A DNA stretch of 64,000 bases from Irineochytrium annulatum (lineage: Eukaryota; Chytridiomycota; Chytridiomycetes; Chytridiales; Chytridiaceae). The stretch is from positions 28,273-92,272 of the forward strand of contig JADGJL010000018.1 of the NCBI GenBank assembly GCA_027600665.1. Direction: 5' to 3'. Of the stretch, positions 1 through 9,338 are shown one piece after another; positions within the stretch are counted from its first letter, which is position 1; each line of letters opens with the position of its first letter. Position numbers and translations under genes: made by a program. The notes under the pieces are model-generated. The model was not told the origin of the DNA. It saw only the letters and a list, made by a program, of their open reading frames with translations, and did not search any database.

Positions 1-1
1 C

Positions 2-658
2 AATGCATGGGAAAGCTCCAGGCTGGGGACTGCTTTTGGCAATTCACTCATTGTATCCGTCGGATCACTTATTCTGACGCTGTTTATTGCAGCGCTATCT
101 TCATTCATTCTGGCCCGTTTCCAGTTTCGCTGGAAAGGGTTAATCATGACCTTCTTTGTTGTAGGTATGCTTATTCCGATTCATAGTACACTTGTCCCTT
201 TATTTATTTTAATGAAACAGATGTCCTTGCTAAATACGTACTGGGCATTAATATTACCTTATACGGCTTTTGCATTACCTACAGCTATTTTCGTGCTTAC
301 TGCTTATCTGACAAGTGTTCCACGTGATATTGAAGAGGCAGCTTTTATTGATGGAACAGGGCTTTGGGGGCTATTTACCCGAATCATGCTGCCCATGTCC
401 GTACCTGCGTTGTCTACGGTTACGATCCTGAGTTTCCTGCATGCGTGGAATGACTTTTCATTTGCGCTTGTATTCATCAACAAGACCGGATTGAAAACGT
501 TACCGCTGGCCATTGCGAACTTTGCGGACGGGTATCAAACCGATTACGGGTTAACACTTGCTGCCATGACCCTATCGGTCATTCCAACCATTATCTTGTA
601 TCTCGTATTCCAGGAACAGGTTATGAAAGGCATGACAGCCGGAGCTGTTAAAGGATAA
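2..658 (+). CDS. Sugar ABC transporter permease, MalG/CUT1 type (5' end outside window)
   Basis: This is the C-terminal part (218 residues visible) of an inner-membrane permease of a carbohydrate ABC importer. The reading frame is open from base 2, and the first in-window ATG (146) lies inside a membrane segment with no ribosome binding site, so the true start is off the window. Several hydrophobic helices are visible. The cytoplasmic EAA loop that docks the ATPase is clear (EEAAFIDGTG, about bases 335-364), and the protein ends in the typical KGMTAGAVKG tail. It lies 30 bases before a histidine kinase/response regulator pair and 3.5 kb before a beta-mannosidase. The likely cargo is therefore a manno-oligosaccharide, which is inferred from context only. 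Confidence 0.93.
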   Translation, partial: NAWESSRLGTAFGNSLIVSVGSLILTLFIAALSSFILARFQFRWKGLIMTFFVVGMLIPIHSTLVPLFILMKQMSLLNTYWALILPYTAFALPTAIFVLTAYLTSVPRDIEEAAFIDGTGLWGLFTRIMLPMSVPALSTVTILSFLHAWNDFSFALVFINKTGLKTLPLAIANFADGYQTDYGLTLAAMTLSVIPTIILYLVFQEQVMKGMTAGAVKG

Positions 659-688
659 GCGAAAGCGCATCCAGAGGAGGAGAAACGT

Positions 689-2470
689 TTGGCACGCTGG
701 CTCACATCTTCGTTACAAAGGAAGCTATCCGTTGTTGTGACAGCTTCAATGATTGTGCCATTGCTGGCTTTGGGTCTGTTCGCCTTTCTAATCTCTTCCC
801 GCATCACGGAGCAAAAAACAAAACTGTCCGGCATGGATACGCTGAAACAGGTGGAAGCCAATCTTCGTTATATGCTGCAGGATGCCGAGAACCTGTCCAT
901 TTTCCTGATTGGAGAACGGGATATTCAGCATTATCTTAGCCAAAATGAGGATCACGAGATGGACAGAGTGGATATCTTGGGCAGGATGACCAATCTGGCT
1001 GCTTCCAAGAAATATATCGCCAACATCGCCATATATCCGGGACGTTTTGATGCCACATTGTCGACCGCTACCTGGTATGAATCCAGTGAATTCAACTTAT
1101 CCTATCCCTCAGTTCCTAGTGGTGAAACAGTTAAACAATGGACGGGGGTATACCCGGTCCAGAATTATGCGGGTATTCAAAATGTGATCACTTTGGTTCG
1201 GCCGATTCGCAGTATCCATGATTATCGGCCCATCGGCTGGTTAGCCATTAGTCTAGATGAGAAGGCCATATCCAAGGGATGGGCCGCTCTGGGATTAGGC
1301 AGAGGGCAAGGCAGATTGGAACTTATCGGCAGTTCTGGAGAGATTCTGTCTTCGATGGACAAATCCCGGCTTGGACTTAAGCTGGATGGTGTCGAGCCTG
1401 GGATCACAACGTTAATTCAGGCTGGTGGTAGCGGAACCACTACGTATGGCAGTGGTGAGGATAAACGGACGCTGCTCTATTATCCGGAAGAATTGACGGG
1501 GTGGACGTTGGTCGGAACAGTCCCATATGATCAGTACAAGTCCGAGAATCGGTATATCCTTATTCTGACCGGGTGCGCCGTTGCCATGTCTGCTGCGATC
1601 AGTGCAGGTTTGGTCTGGTTTACGGTGCGGCGTGTGACGCGGCCGCTTCGTGTGCTTACCAGACATCTGTCCAGAATTGATCCGGAACGTCCTCTTCCAC
1701 TGTTTCGGTCTGAAAGTGATGACGAGATCGGAAGGCTTGGGGAGAGTTACAATCTGCTCGGTTCACACATTCAGTTATTGAAGGAAGAGGTTATTCGCGG
1801 TGAAGCTCGCAAAAAGGAAGCGGATCTTCGGGTGCTCCAGGCGCAGATTAATCCGCACTTCCTATATAACACGCTCTCTTCAATTCACTGGATTGCCTTG
1901 ATGTCCGAAGAGAAGCGGATCGCGGACATGGTTGAGGGCTTGAGTGATTTTCTGCGCATCAGTTTAAACAATGGTCAGGATTATTATCCTGTGGAACAAG
2001 AGATTGCTCATATCCGACATTATGTGCGGGTGCAGTCCATTCGTTTCCCTGATCAATTCGTATTGCATTACATCGTTGATCCAGCGCTTGAGAAGCGAAT
2101 GATGCTGAAACTGTTGCTGCAACCGCTCGTTGAGAATGCCATGATTCATGGCATTCAGCCCAAAGCAGGCGTGGGTACCATCACTATAATGATTCGCAAG
2201 GACCCGGATAATGAACAGATGAATGTACTGGTACTGGATGATGGTGTCGGCATGGAGCCGAACAGGCTGGAGCAATTAAGGATAAGTATTAGGGAATGGA
2301 AGGGAAAACAGCCGGAAAAACAGCTAAACCAAGGCGGTTATGGACTCTGCAATGTGAATGAGAGACTGCTTCTCCATTATGGAGCGGATGCACAGCTAGA
2401 AGTCGACAGCAGGGTTGGGGGAGGTACCCGGATTTCGTTTTCCATTCCAATCTTGGAGGGTTCGCCATGA
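689..2470 (+). CDS. Sensor histidine kinase, YesM type
   Basis: A 593-residue membrane sensor kinase. It starts at TTG 689, chosen because GAGGAGG (674-680) sits 8 bases upstream. The order is: transmembrane helix about 12-36, a 250-residue extracytoplasmic sensing domain, a second helix about 289-313, a HAMP linker about 314-366, then the His_kinase domain (PF06580 type). The phospho-acceptor is His390 in QINPHFLYNT. The ATPase domain has the N-box VENAMIHG (Asn483), the G1 box DDGVGM (517-522) and GGYGLCNVNERL. Its stop overlaps the start of the response regulator by four bases (ATGA), so the two are translationally coupled. It probably senses a sugar or a loaded binding protein and controls the flanking transporter and beta-mannosidase. 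Confidence 0.95.
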   Translation: MARWLTSSLQRKLSVVVTASMIVPLLALGLFAFLISSRITEQKTKLSGMDTLKQVEANLRYMLQDAENLSIFLIGERDIQHYLSQNEDHEMDRVDILGRMTNLAASKKYIANIAIYPGRFDATLSTATWYESSEFNLSYPSVPSGETVKQWTGVYPVQNYAGIQNVITLVRPIRSIHDYRPIGWLAISLDEKAISKGWAALGLGRGQGRLELIGSSGEILSSMDKSRLGLKLDGVEPGITTLIQAGGSGTTTYGSGEDKRTLLYYPEELTGWTLVGTVPYDQYKSENRYILILTGCAVAMSAAISAGLVWFTVRRVTRPLRVLTRHLSRIDPERPLPLFRSESDDEIGRLGESYNLLGSHIQLLKEEVIRGEARKKEADLRVLQAQINPHFLYNTLSSIHWIALMSEEKRIADMVEGLSDFLRISLNNGQDYYPVEQEIAHIRHYVRVQSIRFPDQFVLHYIVDPALEKRMMLKLLLQPLVENAMIHGIQPKAGVGTITIMIRKDPDNEQMNVLVLDDGVGMEPNRLEQLRISIREWKGKQPEKQLNQGGYGLCNVNERLLLHYGADAQLEVDSRVGGGTRISFSIPILEGSP

Positions 2471-4053
2471 GACTATTAATTGTGGATGATGAAGTAATTA
2501 TCCGTACAGGGCTTGCCAGCGTTATCGCTTGGCATGAACTCGGAATTGAACTTCTTCAACCGGCTGCCTCGGCAGAGGAGGCGTTAGCACGCATGGCTGA
2601 GGAACGTCCGCATATCCTGATGACGGATATTCGGATGACGGGCAGATCAGGGCTGGAACTGGCAGAAGAGGGACTGCGATTGTTACCTGAGCTGGAGGTC
2701 ATTATTTTGTCCGGATACGATGACTTTTCTTATGCGCAGCAGGCGATACGCCAAGGGGTTACAGATTATCTGCTCAAAACAAGCAAGCCGGAAGAGATCA
2801 TCAAGACCGTATTACAGGCCAAACAACGGATCACGGAACGTTGGGCAGAGAAGTCCAGAGAGGGACAGCTTATGCGGGAGAATCGGGAGCGGTTATTTGC
2901 TGGTTGGATCATTGACGGTGACACCACTTCGGGCCAATTTCCTTCGTTTTTGCGTTCTGATGCTGGAATAGAGGCAGCGAATGATGGTCTTGATGATGAA
3001 CAGATTCGCAGACAAGTCATTGTACTTCGAGCAGAGGGTTGGGATCGATCCTCGGATGCACTATTACGATTCGCGGTGCAGAATACCCTGGAGGATATGC
3101 TACCGGGTGCCATTGCGCATATAGAGAAACAGCAAATTATATGTGTAGTTTCATGGCCGCCTGTGGAACAGGAATATCCGTTCAAGCTGGAGAGTGCATT
3201 ACGTCGGGTGGAGCAATTACTGAAGTGTACTCTGCGTGCAGCAGTAGGTCTGCCTGTGCATGGATATGCAGATCTGCACGAAAGCTACCGAACGGCTTCA
3301 ACTGCTTTCCGATATCGAGGTTTGATGGATGATAAAGTATGGCATTATGAGCACGTTCAGGAGCGCCAAGGTGGTAAAACTGTACTTACGCATGAAGAAG
3401 AGACCATACTTGGTTCAATATTGTTAGATAATGATTCAGTGAGGTTAACGACATGGACGCGTGAACTGGTGGCTAATCTGACTACGGAACCGGAGGTCAC
3501 GCCAGAATCGTTCAGTGCTTGTCTGCACTCTGCGGTCATTGCAGGTCATCGCTGGCTTACCCGTACAATGCGAGCGACAGGGCGTGAAGAAACCGCAAGG
3601 CTTGAACCCTGGTTGCCGGAACTGGATGCCGAAGCTGTAGATCTTGGGGATATGTTGTTCCACCATCTGTATGGTCTGATGCATGTCTATCACAGCCGAA
3701 TGGGTCAGGGACAGGCTGCCCATGTGCAAAAGGCTATTGGTTATATTGAATCATCACTGGCACAGGACATTAATCTGCAGCAGGTAGCTGGACATGTCCA
3801 TTTGCATCCGGGTCACCTGAGTGAACTTTTTAAAAAAGAAATGGGTGTGACCTTTGGAGATTTTGTCACCGATATGCGTATCCGAAGAGCGATGGATATG
3901 CTCGCCGTGTCTCCAGCGAAGGTCAGTGAAGTCGCTGCCATTAGCGGCTACGAAGACGTGAAATATTTTAGCAGGCTGTTCAAAAAACATACCGGCAAGA
4001 CCCCGAGTGAATATCGAGAAGAGGCGCTGTCGTTCAAACCTTCGGGAAGTTAG
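2467..4053 (+). CDS. AraC-type response regulator, YesN type
   Basis: A 528-residue DNA-binding response regulator and partner of the kinase at 689-2470. The N-terminal receiver domain has the acidic pair Asp7-Asp8 and phospho-acceptor Asp54 (MTDIRM). A long middle region of low conservation is usual for this group. The C-terminus (about 425-520) carries two AraC helix-turn-helix motifs, with HLHPGHLSELFKKEMG and the signature ISGYEDVKYFSRLFKKHTGKTPSEYR-type segment. The start ATG overlaps the kinase stop. It probably activates the sugar transporter and the beta-mannosidase 90 bases downstream. Confidence 0.95.
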   Translation: MRLLIVDDEVIIRTGLASVIAWHELGIELLQPAASAEEALARMAEERPHILMTDIRMTGRSGLELAEEGLRLLPELEVIILSGYDDFSYAQQAIRQGVTDYLLKTSKPEEIIKTVLQAKQRITERWAEKSREGQLMRENRERLFAGWIIDGDTTSGQFPSFLRSDAGIEAANDGLDDEQIRRQVIVLRAEGWDRSSDALLRFAVQNTLEDMLPGAIAHIEKQQIICVVSWPPVEQEYPFKLESALRRVEQLLKCTLRAAVGLPVHGYADLHESYRTASTAFRYRGLMDDKVWHYEHVQERQGGKTVLTHEEETILGSILLDNDSVRLTTWTRELVANLTTEPEVTPESFSACLHSAVIAGHRWLTRTMRATGREETARLEPWLPELDAEAVDLGDMLFHHLYGLMHVYHSRMGQGQAAHVQKAIGYIESSLAQDINLQQVAGHVHLHPGHLSELFKKEMGVTFGDFVTDMRIRRAMDMLAVSPAKVSEVAAISGYEDVKYFSRLFKKHTGKTPSEYREEALSFKPSGS

Positions 4054-4085
4054 AAATGAGCAGACCAGGCAGCATGTCTTGCATT

Positions 4086-4102
4086 TCTGCAAACGTTTTC
4101 GA
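4086..4102 (+). promoter_or_regulatory. Candidate CcpA cre box upstream of beta-mannosidase
   Basis: The bases TGCAAACGTTTTC (4088-4100) match the core of the Bacillus catabolite-responsive element (TGNAANCGNWNNC), with the AACGTT centre. It lies 42 bases before the beta-mannosidase start and just after the regulator stop. It would allow glucose repression of the hydrolase separately from the two-component genes. It was found by eye against the known consensus. Confidence 0.5.
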
Positions 4103-4143
4103 TAGAGTATTACTCAGGGTTATTGGAGAGTGAGGGTGTATTA

Positions 4144-6720
4144 ATGAAGATCCATAGTTCAAGTCAGGATTTATCGGGACAATGGAAAATACAGCATTTT
4201 GAAGTTGGAGAGAAACGGGCAATGGATGTGGCAGCTGCTGCGCTGGATGACCGTTTCTGGATCGGGGCAGAAGTGCCTGGGGATGTACATGCTGCACTGA
4301 TTGAGCGCAGTATCATTGATCCGCCCTATTACGGTCATAATGATGCCAAAAGTCGCTGGATTGAGCAAAAGGAATGGTGGTACCGTACAACCTTCAATCT
4401 GGTGAGAGATGCGGAGACGGAAGAGCACTTTGAACTGGTGTTTGAAGGATTGGATACGTTTGCAACGGTATATGTGAATGGCCATGAAGTTGGAAAAACG
4501 GCAAATATGCTTATGTCACATACATTTAATGTAACGTCTCTGGTACGCAGTGGCTGGAATGCGATTGCTGTCAAGTTCGATCCGCTTCACCTGCATCACC
4601 GGGACAAAGAAACCTTCGACTGGTCCTCGTATACGAAGGAACGGCCATGGCTGCGCAAAGCAGCGATGAACTTTGGCTGGGACTGGGGACCACGCATGGT
4701 GACGGTGGGAATCTGGGGTGCCGTACGGCTGGAAAAAAGAACAATAGCCAAGTTGGAAAGTGTGTATGCTCGAACGGAATCAGTCAGTACAGATCATGCT
4801 GTGTTACACGTCACGGCAGATGTGAAGTCCGTCTTGTCTTTCCGCAGCAGACAGAAGCGTGAGCAGGCTGTGGTTGCGTCCTGTAATGTTCGCCTGCTGG
4901 ACCGCAACGGACACGAGGTAGCAGGTGCCAATGAACTGCCTGTAGAAGGTGGTAAGGCAGATACCACGTTGAACGTCACGTCACCTCAGTTATGGTGGAC
5001 TCATGATCTGGGTGAGCCGTATCTGTATACGTTAGAGGTTACATTGTGTGCTGACGGCATCGAGGTGGATCGTTACAGCGAACCTTATGGGTTACGAACG
5101 ATTGAGCTGGCTCTTCACAATGAACAGGGTGAAGATGCATTTACGTTTATTCTGAACGGAGTCAAAGTATATGCCAAGGGTGCCAACTGGATTCCGGCGG
5201 ATCATCTGATTGGTGCCATCCCGAGCTCCCGGTATCGTGAGCTTATCGAGCTGTCGGTAGAAGGACATATGAACATGCTGCGCGTCTGGGCCGGTGGCAT
5301 CTATGAGAAGGATGTCCTCTACGATGAGTGTGACCGGCAAGGGGTGTTGGTGTGGCAGGATTTTGCATTTGCGAATGCGTTGTTCCCGGATTTCAATCGT
5401 GATTTCATGGATAATGTCCGGCAAGAGGTAGAAAACAATGTCATCCGTCTGCGTAACCGTGCCTCGCTTGCCATCTGGTGTGGCAATAACGAGATTGACT
5501 GGCTTTATGACATGAAGTCTGCAAGTGGGGATTTTACCAGTCCGTTCTACGGCGAACTTATCTATCATGAACTGATCCCTGAAGTGCTGGATCGCTTGGA
5601 TCTGTCCCGTCCGTACTGGCCTTCTTCTCCGTTTGGGGATAGCAATGGTCAGGATGCGAATGATCCCGATGTCGGGGATCGCCACAACTGGCAGGTATGG
5701 CATGGCTCGGTCTATCCAAGGAAGCATGGAGAGCCGCCCCTGCTGGACTATAGTATTGAAGGTGTGACGTTCAAAAATTACAAAAAGGATCATGCGCTTT
5801 TCAGCAGTGAATTTGGTATGCATGCCTCGGCCAATCGTTACACGCTGGAGAAAAATATGCCCGCAGGGCAGTTTTATTGGGGCAGTCCGGAGATGGCCTA
5901 CCGTAACAAGGATACCAACCATCAAAAAGGCATTCTGCTAATGGAAGGTTACACAGGCATTCCGCAAAATATAGAAGAATACATGAACTATTCCATGCTG
6001 ACTCAAGCAGAAGGATTGCGCTACGGAATTGAACATTTCCGACGGATTAATCACCGTAACAGCGGTGCACTCGTGTGGCAATTAAATGATAGTTGGCCAG
6101 GTACAAGCTGGTCCATGATTGATTATGAACTGCTGCCGAAGGCATCTTTTTATTACGGGAAAATATTCTTTCATCCTGTCTTGTTGTCACTGCAGCATGA
6201 GACGGGGGAGCCGCTTGCATTGTGGGTCGTGAACGATACACGGGACGTGTTGAAAGGCGAGCTTCGATTCAATGTCTATGAATTGCAAGGAGAGAAGATC
6301 TATTCCAGCACACATGCTGTTGAAGTAACATCTCAATCCGCATTGTGTATTGCCGAATTAACTGAAGTAGAGGTGTTACAGGGCAGACATGCGGAGGAAG
6401 TCATGGTTGAGTTGGTATCCGAAGGATTTACGGCGCCGATCAATCGGTACTTCTTGCGTGATCCTAAGGATGTGTCATTGCCGGAATCTCAATTGAGTGT
6501 ACATGTGAATGAAGAGGAACAGTCTGTAACGGTTACGGCGAGTGGGGCAATTGCACGATTGGTGAAGTTGGAGCTCCCTCTTGGGCGTGTGCGATTCAGT
6601 GATAATTATTTTGATCTGCTCCCGGGCGAGAGCCGGACGGTAAGACTTCGTCATCCAGAGCGATCGTCTTTGCCACTGACGGAACTTCGAGTCAGTGCCA
6701 TGAACGGCAGAGAAGGATAA
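4144..6720 (+). CDS. Beta-mannosidase, glycoside hydrolase family 2
   Basis: An 858-residue exo-beta-1,4-mannosidase that releases mannose from the non-reducing end of manno-oligosaccharides. I chose ATG 4144 because GAGGG (4132-4136) precedes it at 7 bases; a TTG at 4123 is in frame but lacks a site. The layout is GH2: an N-terminal jelly-roll (WWYRTTF, then LVFEGLDTFATVYVNG), an immunoglobulin-like domain and a TIM barrel beginning near MLRVWAGGIYEKD. The acid/base is Glu450 in WCGNNEIDW and the nucleophile is Glu556 in FSSEFGMHA. The motif FDWSSYTKERPWLRKAAMNF followed by GWDWG is typical of mannosidases rather than beta-galactosidases. There is no signal peptide, so it acts in the cytoplasm on imported oligosaccharides. 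Confidence 0.94.
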   Translation: MKIHSSSQDLSGQWKIQHFEVGEKRAMDVAAAALDDRFWIGAEVPGDVHAALIERSIIDPPYYGHNDAKSRWIEQKEWWYRTTFNLVRDAETEEHFELVFEGLDTFATVYVNGHEVGKTANMLMSHTFNVTSLVRSGWNAIAVKFDPLHLHHRDKETFDWSSYTKERPWLRKAAMNFGWDWGPRMVTVGIWGAVRLEKRTIAKLESVYARTESVSTDHAVLHVTADVKSVLSFRSRQKREQAVVASCNVRLLDRNGHEVAGANELPVEGGKADTTLNVTSPQLWWTHDLGEPYLYTLEVTLCADGIEVDRYSEPYGLRTIELALHNEQGEDAFTFILNGVKVYAKGANWIPADHLIGAIPSSRYRELIELSVEGHMNMLRVWAGGIYEKDVLYDECDRQGVLVWQDFAFANALFPDFNRDFMDNVRQEVENNVIRLRNRASLAIWCGNNEIDWLYDMKSASGDFTSPFYGELIYHELIPEVLDRLDLSRPYWPSSPFGDSNGQDANDPDVGDRHNWQVWHGSVYPRKHGEPPLLDYSIEGVTFKNYKKDHALFSSEFGMHASANRYTLEKNMPAGQFYWGSPEMAYRNKDTNHQKGILLMEGYTGIPQNIEEYMNYSMLTQAEGLRYGIEHFRRINHRNSGALVWQLNDSWPGTSWSMIDYELLPKASFYYGKIFFHPVLLSLQHETGEPLALWVVNDTRDVLKGELRFNVYELQGEKIYSSTHAVEVTSQSALCIAELTEVEVLQGRHAEEVMVELVSEGFTAPINRYFLRDPKDVSLPESQLSVHVNEEEQSVTVTASGAIARLVKLELPLGRVRFSDNYFDLLPGESRTVRLRHPERSSLPLTELRVSAMNGREG

Positions 6721-6771
6721 AATAATAATAATAGACTTCGACTTCGATTCTAGTTCGAGGTTCGAGGTTTT

Positions 6772-6807
6772 AAGGTGGTAATCCTGATCAGGGATGCCAC
6801 CTTTTTT
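6772..6807 (+). terminator. Rho-independent terminator after beta-mannosidase
   Basis: AAGGTGG at 6772-6778 pairs with CCACCTT at 6797-6803. The inner arm continues with a few mismatches to a CTGATC/GATCAG centre, and the hairpin is followed by a run of T. It ends the mannose locus. A second imperfect TTCGA-rich inverted repeat (about 6734-6769) sits just before it. Confidence 0.8.
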
Positions 6808-6859
6808 GCTTTTGCAGCAAGTGAATTCATGTATTCGTGTCAGGTGATCTTATCGGGTT

Positions 6860-7981
6860 TTAAAGAAAAGATTCATAGCGCTGCTGAAAAGAAGTCTCCA
6901 TCTCCACTTGTCGTGCAAGCTGCTGTTGAACCTTCGCTCCGCGAATCGTCTGAAGTTCCTGAAGTTGTGCAGTGGAACTGAATTGGTCTGTGGCCATCTG
7001 AACAAGTAATTCGGAGAGCACATCCGCATCTTCGAGCGCAGCATTAAGTCCGAACGCACCGGTTGGGGTCATGGTATGAGCGGCATCACCGATGAGTACA
7101 ACATTGTCTTGTGCCCACGACTGGCAATAGCTGCTTTCGACAGATAACAGAACAAAATCACTCCAGCTCTGAATGTTGGCAGCTACAGAATCAGACAGGC
7201 AAGGAAATGCGGAGACAAGTTTGTCTACAAAAGGAGCAATCGGCTGCTCTCGCAGCTTGGAGTATGCTCCTTCGGGGATGTTCCAGCCAATCTGAACATA
7301 ACCGCCAAACTGTGAGAACAGTGCGAGCTGTTGACCATCCATGCTGGCCATCCGAACAGCCGGTTCCCAACCTATCGGTGCCGGAATACGCGCCCACAGT
7401 AGATCATACCCATGCTTGCGAATTTCGGGGGTCAAACCGGAATGTTTGCGTACAGCAGAGTATCTGCCATCAGCACCGACAATAACAGATGCTTCGATGG
7501 AGGCGGGCACGCCGTTCTGTCGAATGTTAATACCAACGATATGGCCGTTTTTGTCTCGTAACATACCCGTCATTATCGTATTGAATCGTACTGGTTCGTT
7601 TGAACTGTGCTGCTGAGCGTGCGACGTGATGGCTTCCAGGAGATGATCTTGCGGAACATGAATACCCACATGCGATTCTCCGTTACCCGGGGATATTGTA
7701 TGAACAATCTGACCATTTTCCCAATATTGAATCTGCTCCAAGAGCAGTGCTCCACGTTCCTTGACGAGGGAATAGAGGCTGTGTTTATTTAAAATTGTTT
7801 CGCCGTCCACATTGAGCAACTCTCCGCGGAACGATTTGTGCAGGTGGGGTTGCCGCTCTATGAGCATCGTGGATATTCCTTTTTGATTCAGTAAATATGA
7901 AAGTAAGGCACCACCTGGCCCAGCGCCGACGATGCAAACATCCGTTTTTAATGGTGATTGTAAGTTCTGATTCATGTGCAT
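6860..7981 (-). CDS. FAD-dependent monooxygenase (PHBH/UbiH-like)
   Basis: A 373-residue flavoprotein of the class A aromatic hydroxylase group. The N-terminal Rossmann motif is VGAGPGG (Gly19, Gly21, Gly24). A middle DG motif (VGADGRYSAVR) and a C-terminal GD motif (VVLIGDAAHTMTPTGAFG) bind FAD and contact NAD(P)H. The length and motif order fit the family; the substrate is not readable. Two starts are possible, ATG 7981 and the in-frame ATG 7975, both behind AAGGGA. It is transcribed away from the MarR-type gene at 8246, a common arrangement in which the regulator controls its divergent neighbour. It may act in detoxification or aromatic compound oxidation, which is inferred. Confidence 0.88.
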   Translation of the reverse strand: MHMNQNLQSPLKTDVCIVGAGPGGALLSYLLNQKGISTMLIERQPHLHKSFRGELLNVDGETILNKHSLYSLVKERGALLLEQIQYWENGQIVHTISPGNGESHVGIHVPQDHLLEAITSHAQQHSSNEPVRFNTIMTGMLRDKNGHIVGINIRQNGVPASIEASVIVGADGRYSAVRKHSGLTPEIRKHGYDLLWARIPAPIGWEPAVRMASMDGQQLALFSQFGGYVQIGWNIPEGAYSKLREQPIAPFVDKLVSAFPCLSDSVAANIQSWSDFVLLSVESSYCQSWAQDNVVLIGDAAHTMTPTGAFGLNAALEDADVLSELLVQMATDQFSSTAQLQELQTIRGAKVQQQLARQVEMETSFQQRYESFL

Positions 7982-8199
7982 AAGTCCCTTGCAGTATAAT
8001 GGTGACTCTTGTTTACTTTATAACAACAAATTTATTAAAATCATTAAGTAACTAAAAGTAACTTTGAAGATATAGGTTATTATAAACAAACCCGTTGCCA
8101 TAATGCAATAGCTGCAACCCAAAATAGAACACAAGTCTTTCGGTAGAGTATAAGGTGTCCAATACAAGCGTATTTTTCACAAACATCATAGTGTAAATA

Positions 8200-8208
8200 T
8201 GTTACAAT
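8200..8208 (+). promoter_or_regulatory. Extended -10 promoter for the MarR gene
   Basis: TG-T-TACAAT forms an extended -10 element 37 bases before the MarR start. No good -35 lies at the right distance, which extended -10 promoters tolerate. The rest of this divergent 264-base region is AT-rich and holds a direct repeat of AAGTAACT (about 8043-8060). Confidence 0.5.
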
Positions 8209-8245
8209 ATAAGGTAGGTTATGATGAAAGGCAGGAGGAACGTTT

Positions 8246-8728
8246 ATGAGCCCGGATACGGAGCGAAACTCTCAATTGGCAAATGTAGATCAATTGTTGG
8301 AGGCCTTCTTCAGATATAAAAATAAAGTATTGGATCAGCAGCAGAAGACCGAAACCAACTGTAAACTGAATCCGACAAAAAGTCATATATTGGGCATGAT
8401 TTTACGTGAACAACGCTGTATGGCGGTTGATGTGGCGAGACAACTCAGCTTGTCCTCCGGTGCAACCACGATTGTACTGAATCAACTGGAAACGGAAGGC
8501 TTGATCCAGAGGGTGCGCAGTGAAGAAGATCGTAGAATTGTTTGGCTGTCCTTAACGGATGAAGGGGCGCAGCTTGCGAAGACACTTAATGCGAATCGTG
8601 GCCGAATGACGTGGGAATTGTTGCAAGCACTTTCCGAAGAGGAGCAGCAACAGATGTTCGGCATGTTGAAGAAAATTGAACTGAAACTGCTGGAGAACAT
8701 GAAGTCGTTTGAGCAGATCCATCGATAA
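8246..8728 (+). CDS. MarR-family transcriptional regulator
   Basis: A 160-residue winged-helix repressor. The start ATG 8246 follows GGAGGAA at 7 bases. The recognition region reads MAVDVARQLSLSSGATTIVLNQLETEGLIQRV, and the wing contains RSEEDRRIVWLSLT, the DxR signature of MarR proteins. The C-terminal helix would form the dimer. It is divergent from the FAD monooxygenase and probably represses it and itself in response to a small aromatic or oxidant. The ligand is unknown. Confidence 0.92.
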   Translation: MSPDTERNSQLANVDQLLEAFFRYKNKVLDQQQKTETNCKLNPTKSHILGMILREQRCMAVDVARQLSLSSGATTIVLNQLETEGLIQRVRSEEDRRIVWLSLTDEGAQLAKTLNANRGRMTWELLQALSEEEQQQMFGMLKKIELKLLENMKSFEQIHR

Positions 8729-8754
8729 TGCATATATGACTTGTTCTTTTGAAG

Positions 8755-8817
8755 ACGTCAGTCCTCATGAGTTCGTCCCTTTTTGCGGGGGGATGAGCCT
8801 TGAAGACTGGCGTTTTT
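8755..8817 (+). terminator. Terminator between MarR gene and convergent yneQ-like gene
   Basis: The outer arms ACGTCAGTC (8755-8763) and GACTGGCGT (8805-8813) pair with one wobble. CTCAT/ATGAG pairs inside. TTTTT follows at 8813-8817. The convergent gene ends 9 bases further on. Confidence 0.7.
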
Positions 8818-8825
8818 GAGTTTGT

Positions 8826-9125
8826 TCACAAATGAAAGCGAACCACATGATCCGTCAATCCTTCCTGAATCAACACTTCTTTTTGTTTCCTGCCCATCAG
8901 GTCAAAGTGGGGAAATGGCTGCCGCTGATGAATATATCGGGGGTCCAACCCGTGATCGTTACACCAACACTCGAGACGTTCCAGATCTGCACAGCCAACT
9001 TTGGTGACACTGGTGATGCCGGGGAATCGGTTGTCAATCCAGAAATGAGTGAGGTACGCAATCTCACCACGAGCAACTTGTTCCTTCCACGCAGCCAACT
9101 CTTGTCGTTTAATTCCAAATGCCAT
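8826..9125 (-). CDS. Conserved hypothetical protein, YneQ-like
   Basis: A 99-residue soluble protein beginning MAFGIKRQELAAWKEQV, with the conserved stretch YLTHFWIDNRFPGITSVTKVGC. It resembles the small Firmicute protein YneQ of Bacillus subtilis as I recall it. No function is known and no catalytic motif stands out beyond several conserved Trp, His and Cys residues. The start ATG (9125) has AAAGGA about 12 bases upstream, which is rather far. It is convergent with the MarR gene and monocistronic. Confidence 0.75.
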   Translation of the reverse strand: MAFGIKRQELAAWKEQVARGEIAYLTHFWIDNRFPGITSVTKVGCADLERLECWCNDHGLDPRYIHQRQPFPHFDLMGRKQKEVLIQEGLTDHVVRFHL

Positions 9126-9277
9126 AGATACAAGTTCCTTTCCAAACGGGTATTGTCCTGAGCATATTGTAACATCTTATATACAGAATCCATCAGAATT
9201 CTTCAAAATAGACTAGTCTGAGACGAGTTGGTTGGGTATATGAATATGACAACATTTTTATAACAAAGTCTGGATTA

Positions 9278-9286
9278 TGTTAAAAT
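9278..9286 (+). promoter_or_regulatory. Extended -10 promoter of antiporter gene
   Basis: TG-T-TAAAAT forms an extended -10 element, with a weak TTATAA 17 bases upstream (9258-9263). It lies 52 bases before the antiporter start. Confidence 0.5.
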
Positions 9287-9338
9287 AAACCTATACAACA
9301 AAGGTTTCACACTTCTATAGCGGAAAGGGATTGTCATC

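Noticed and set aside
5092..5925. A 277-codon open frame on the minus strand inside the beta-mannosidase gene
   Set aside because: It has no ribosome binding site and no family motif, and lies wholly antisense to a gene with complete GH2 catalytic motifs.
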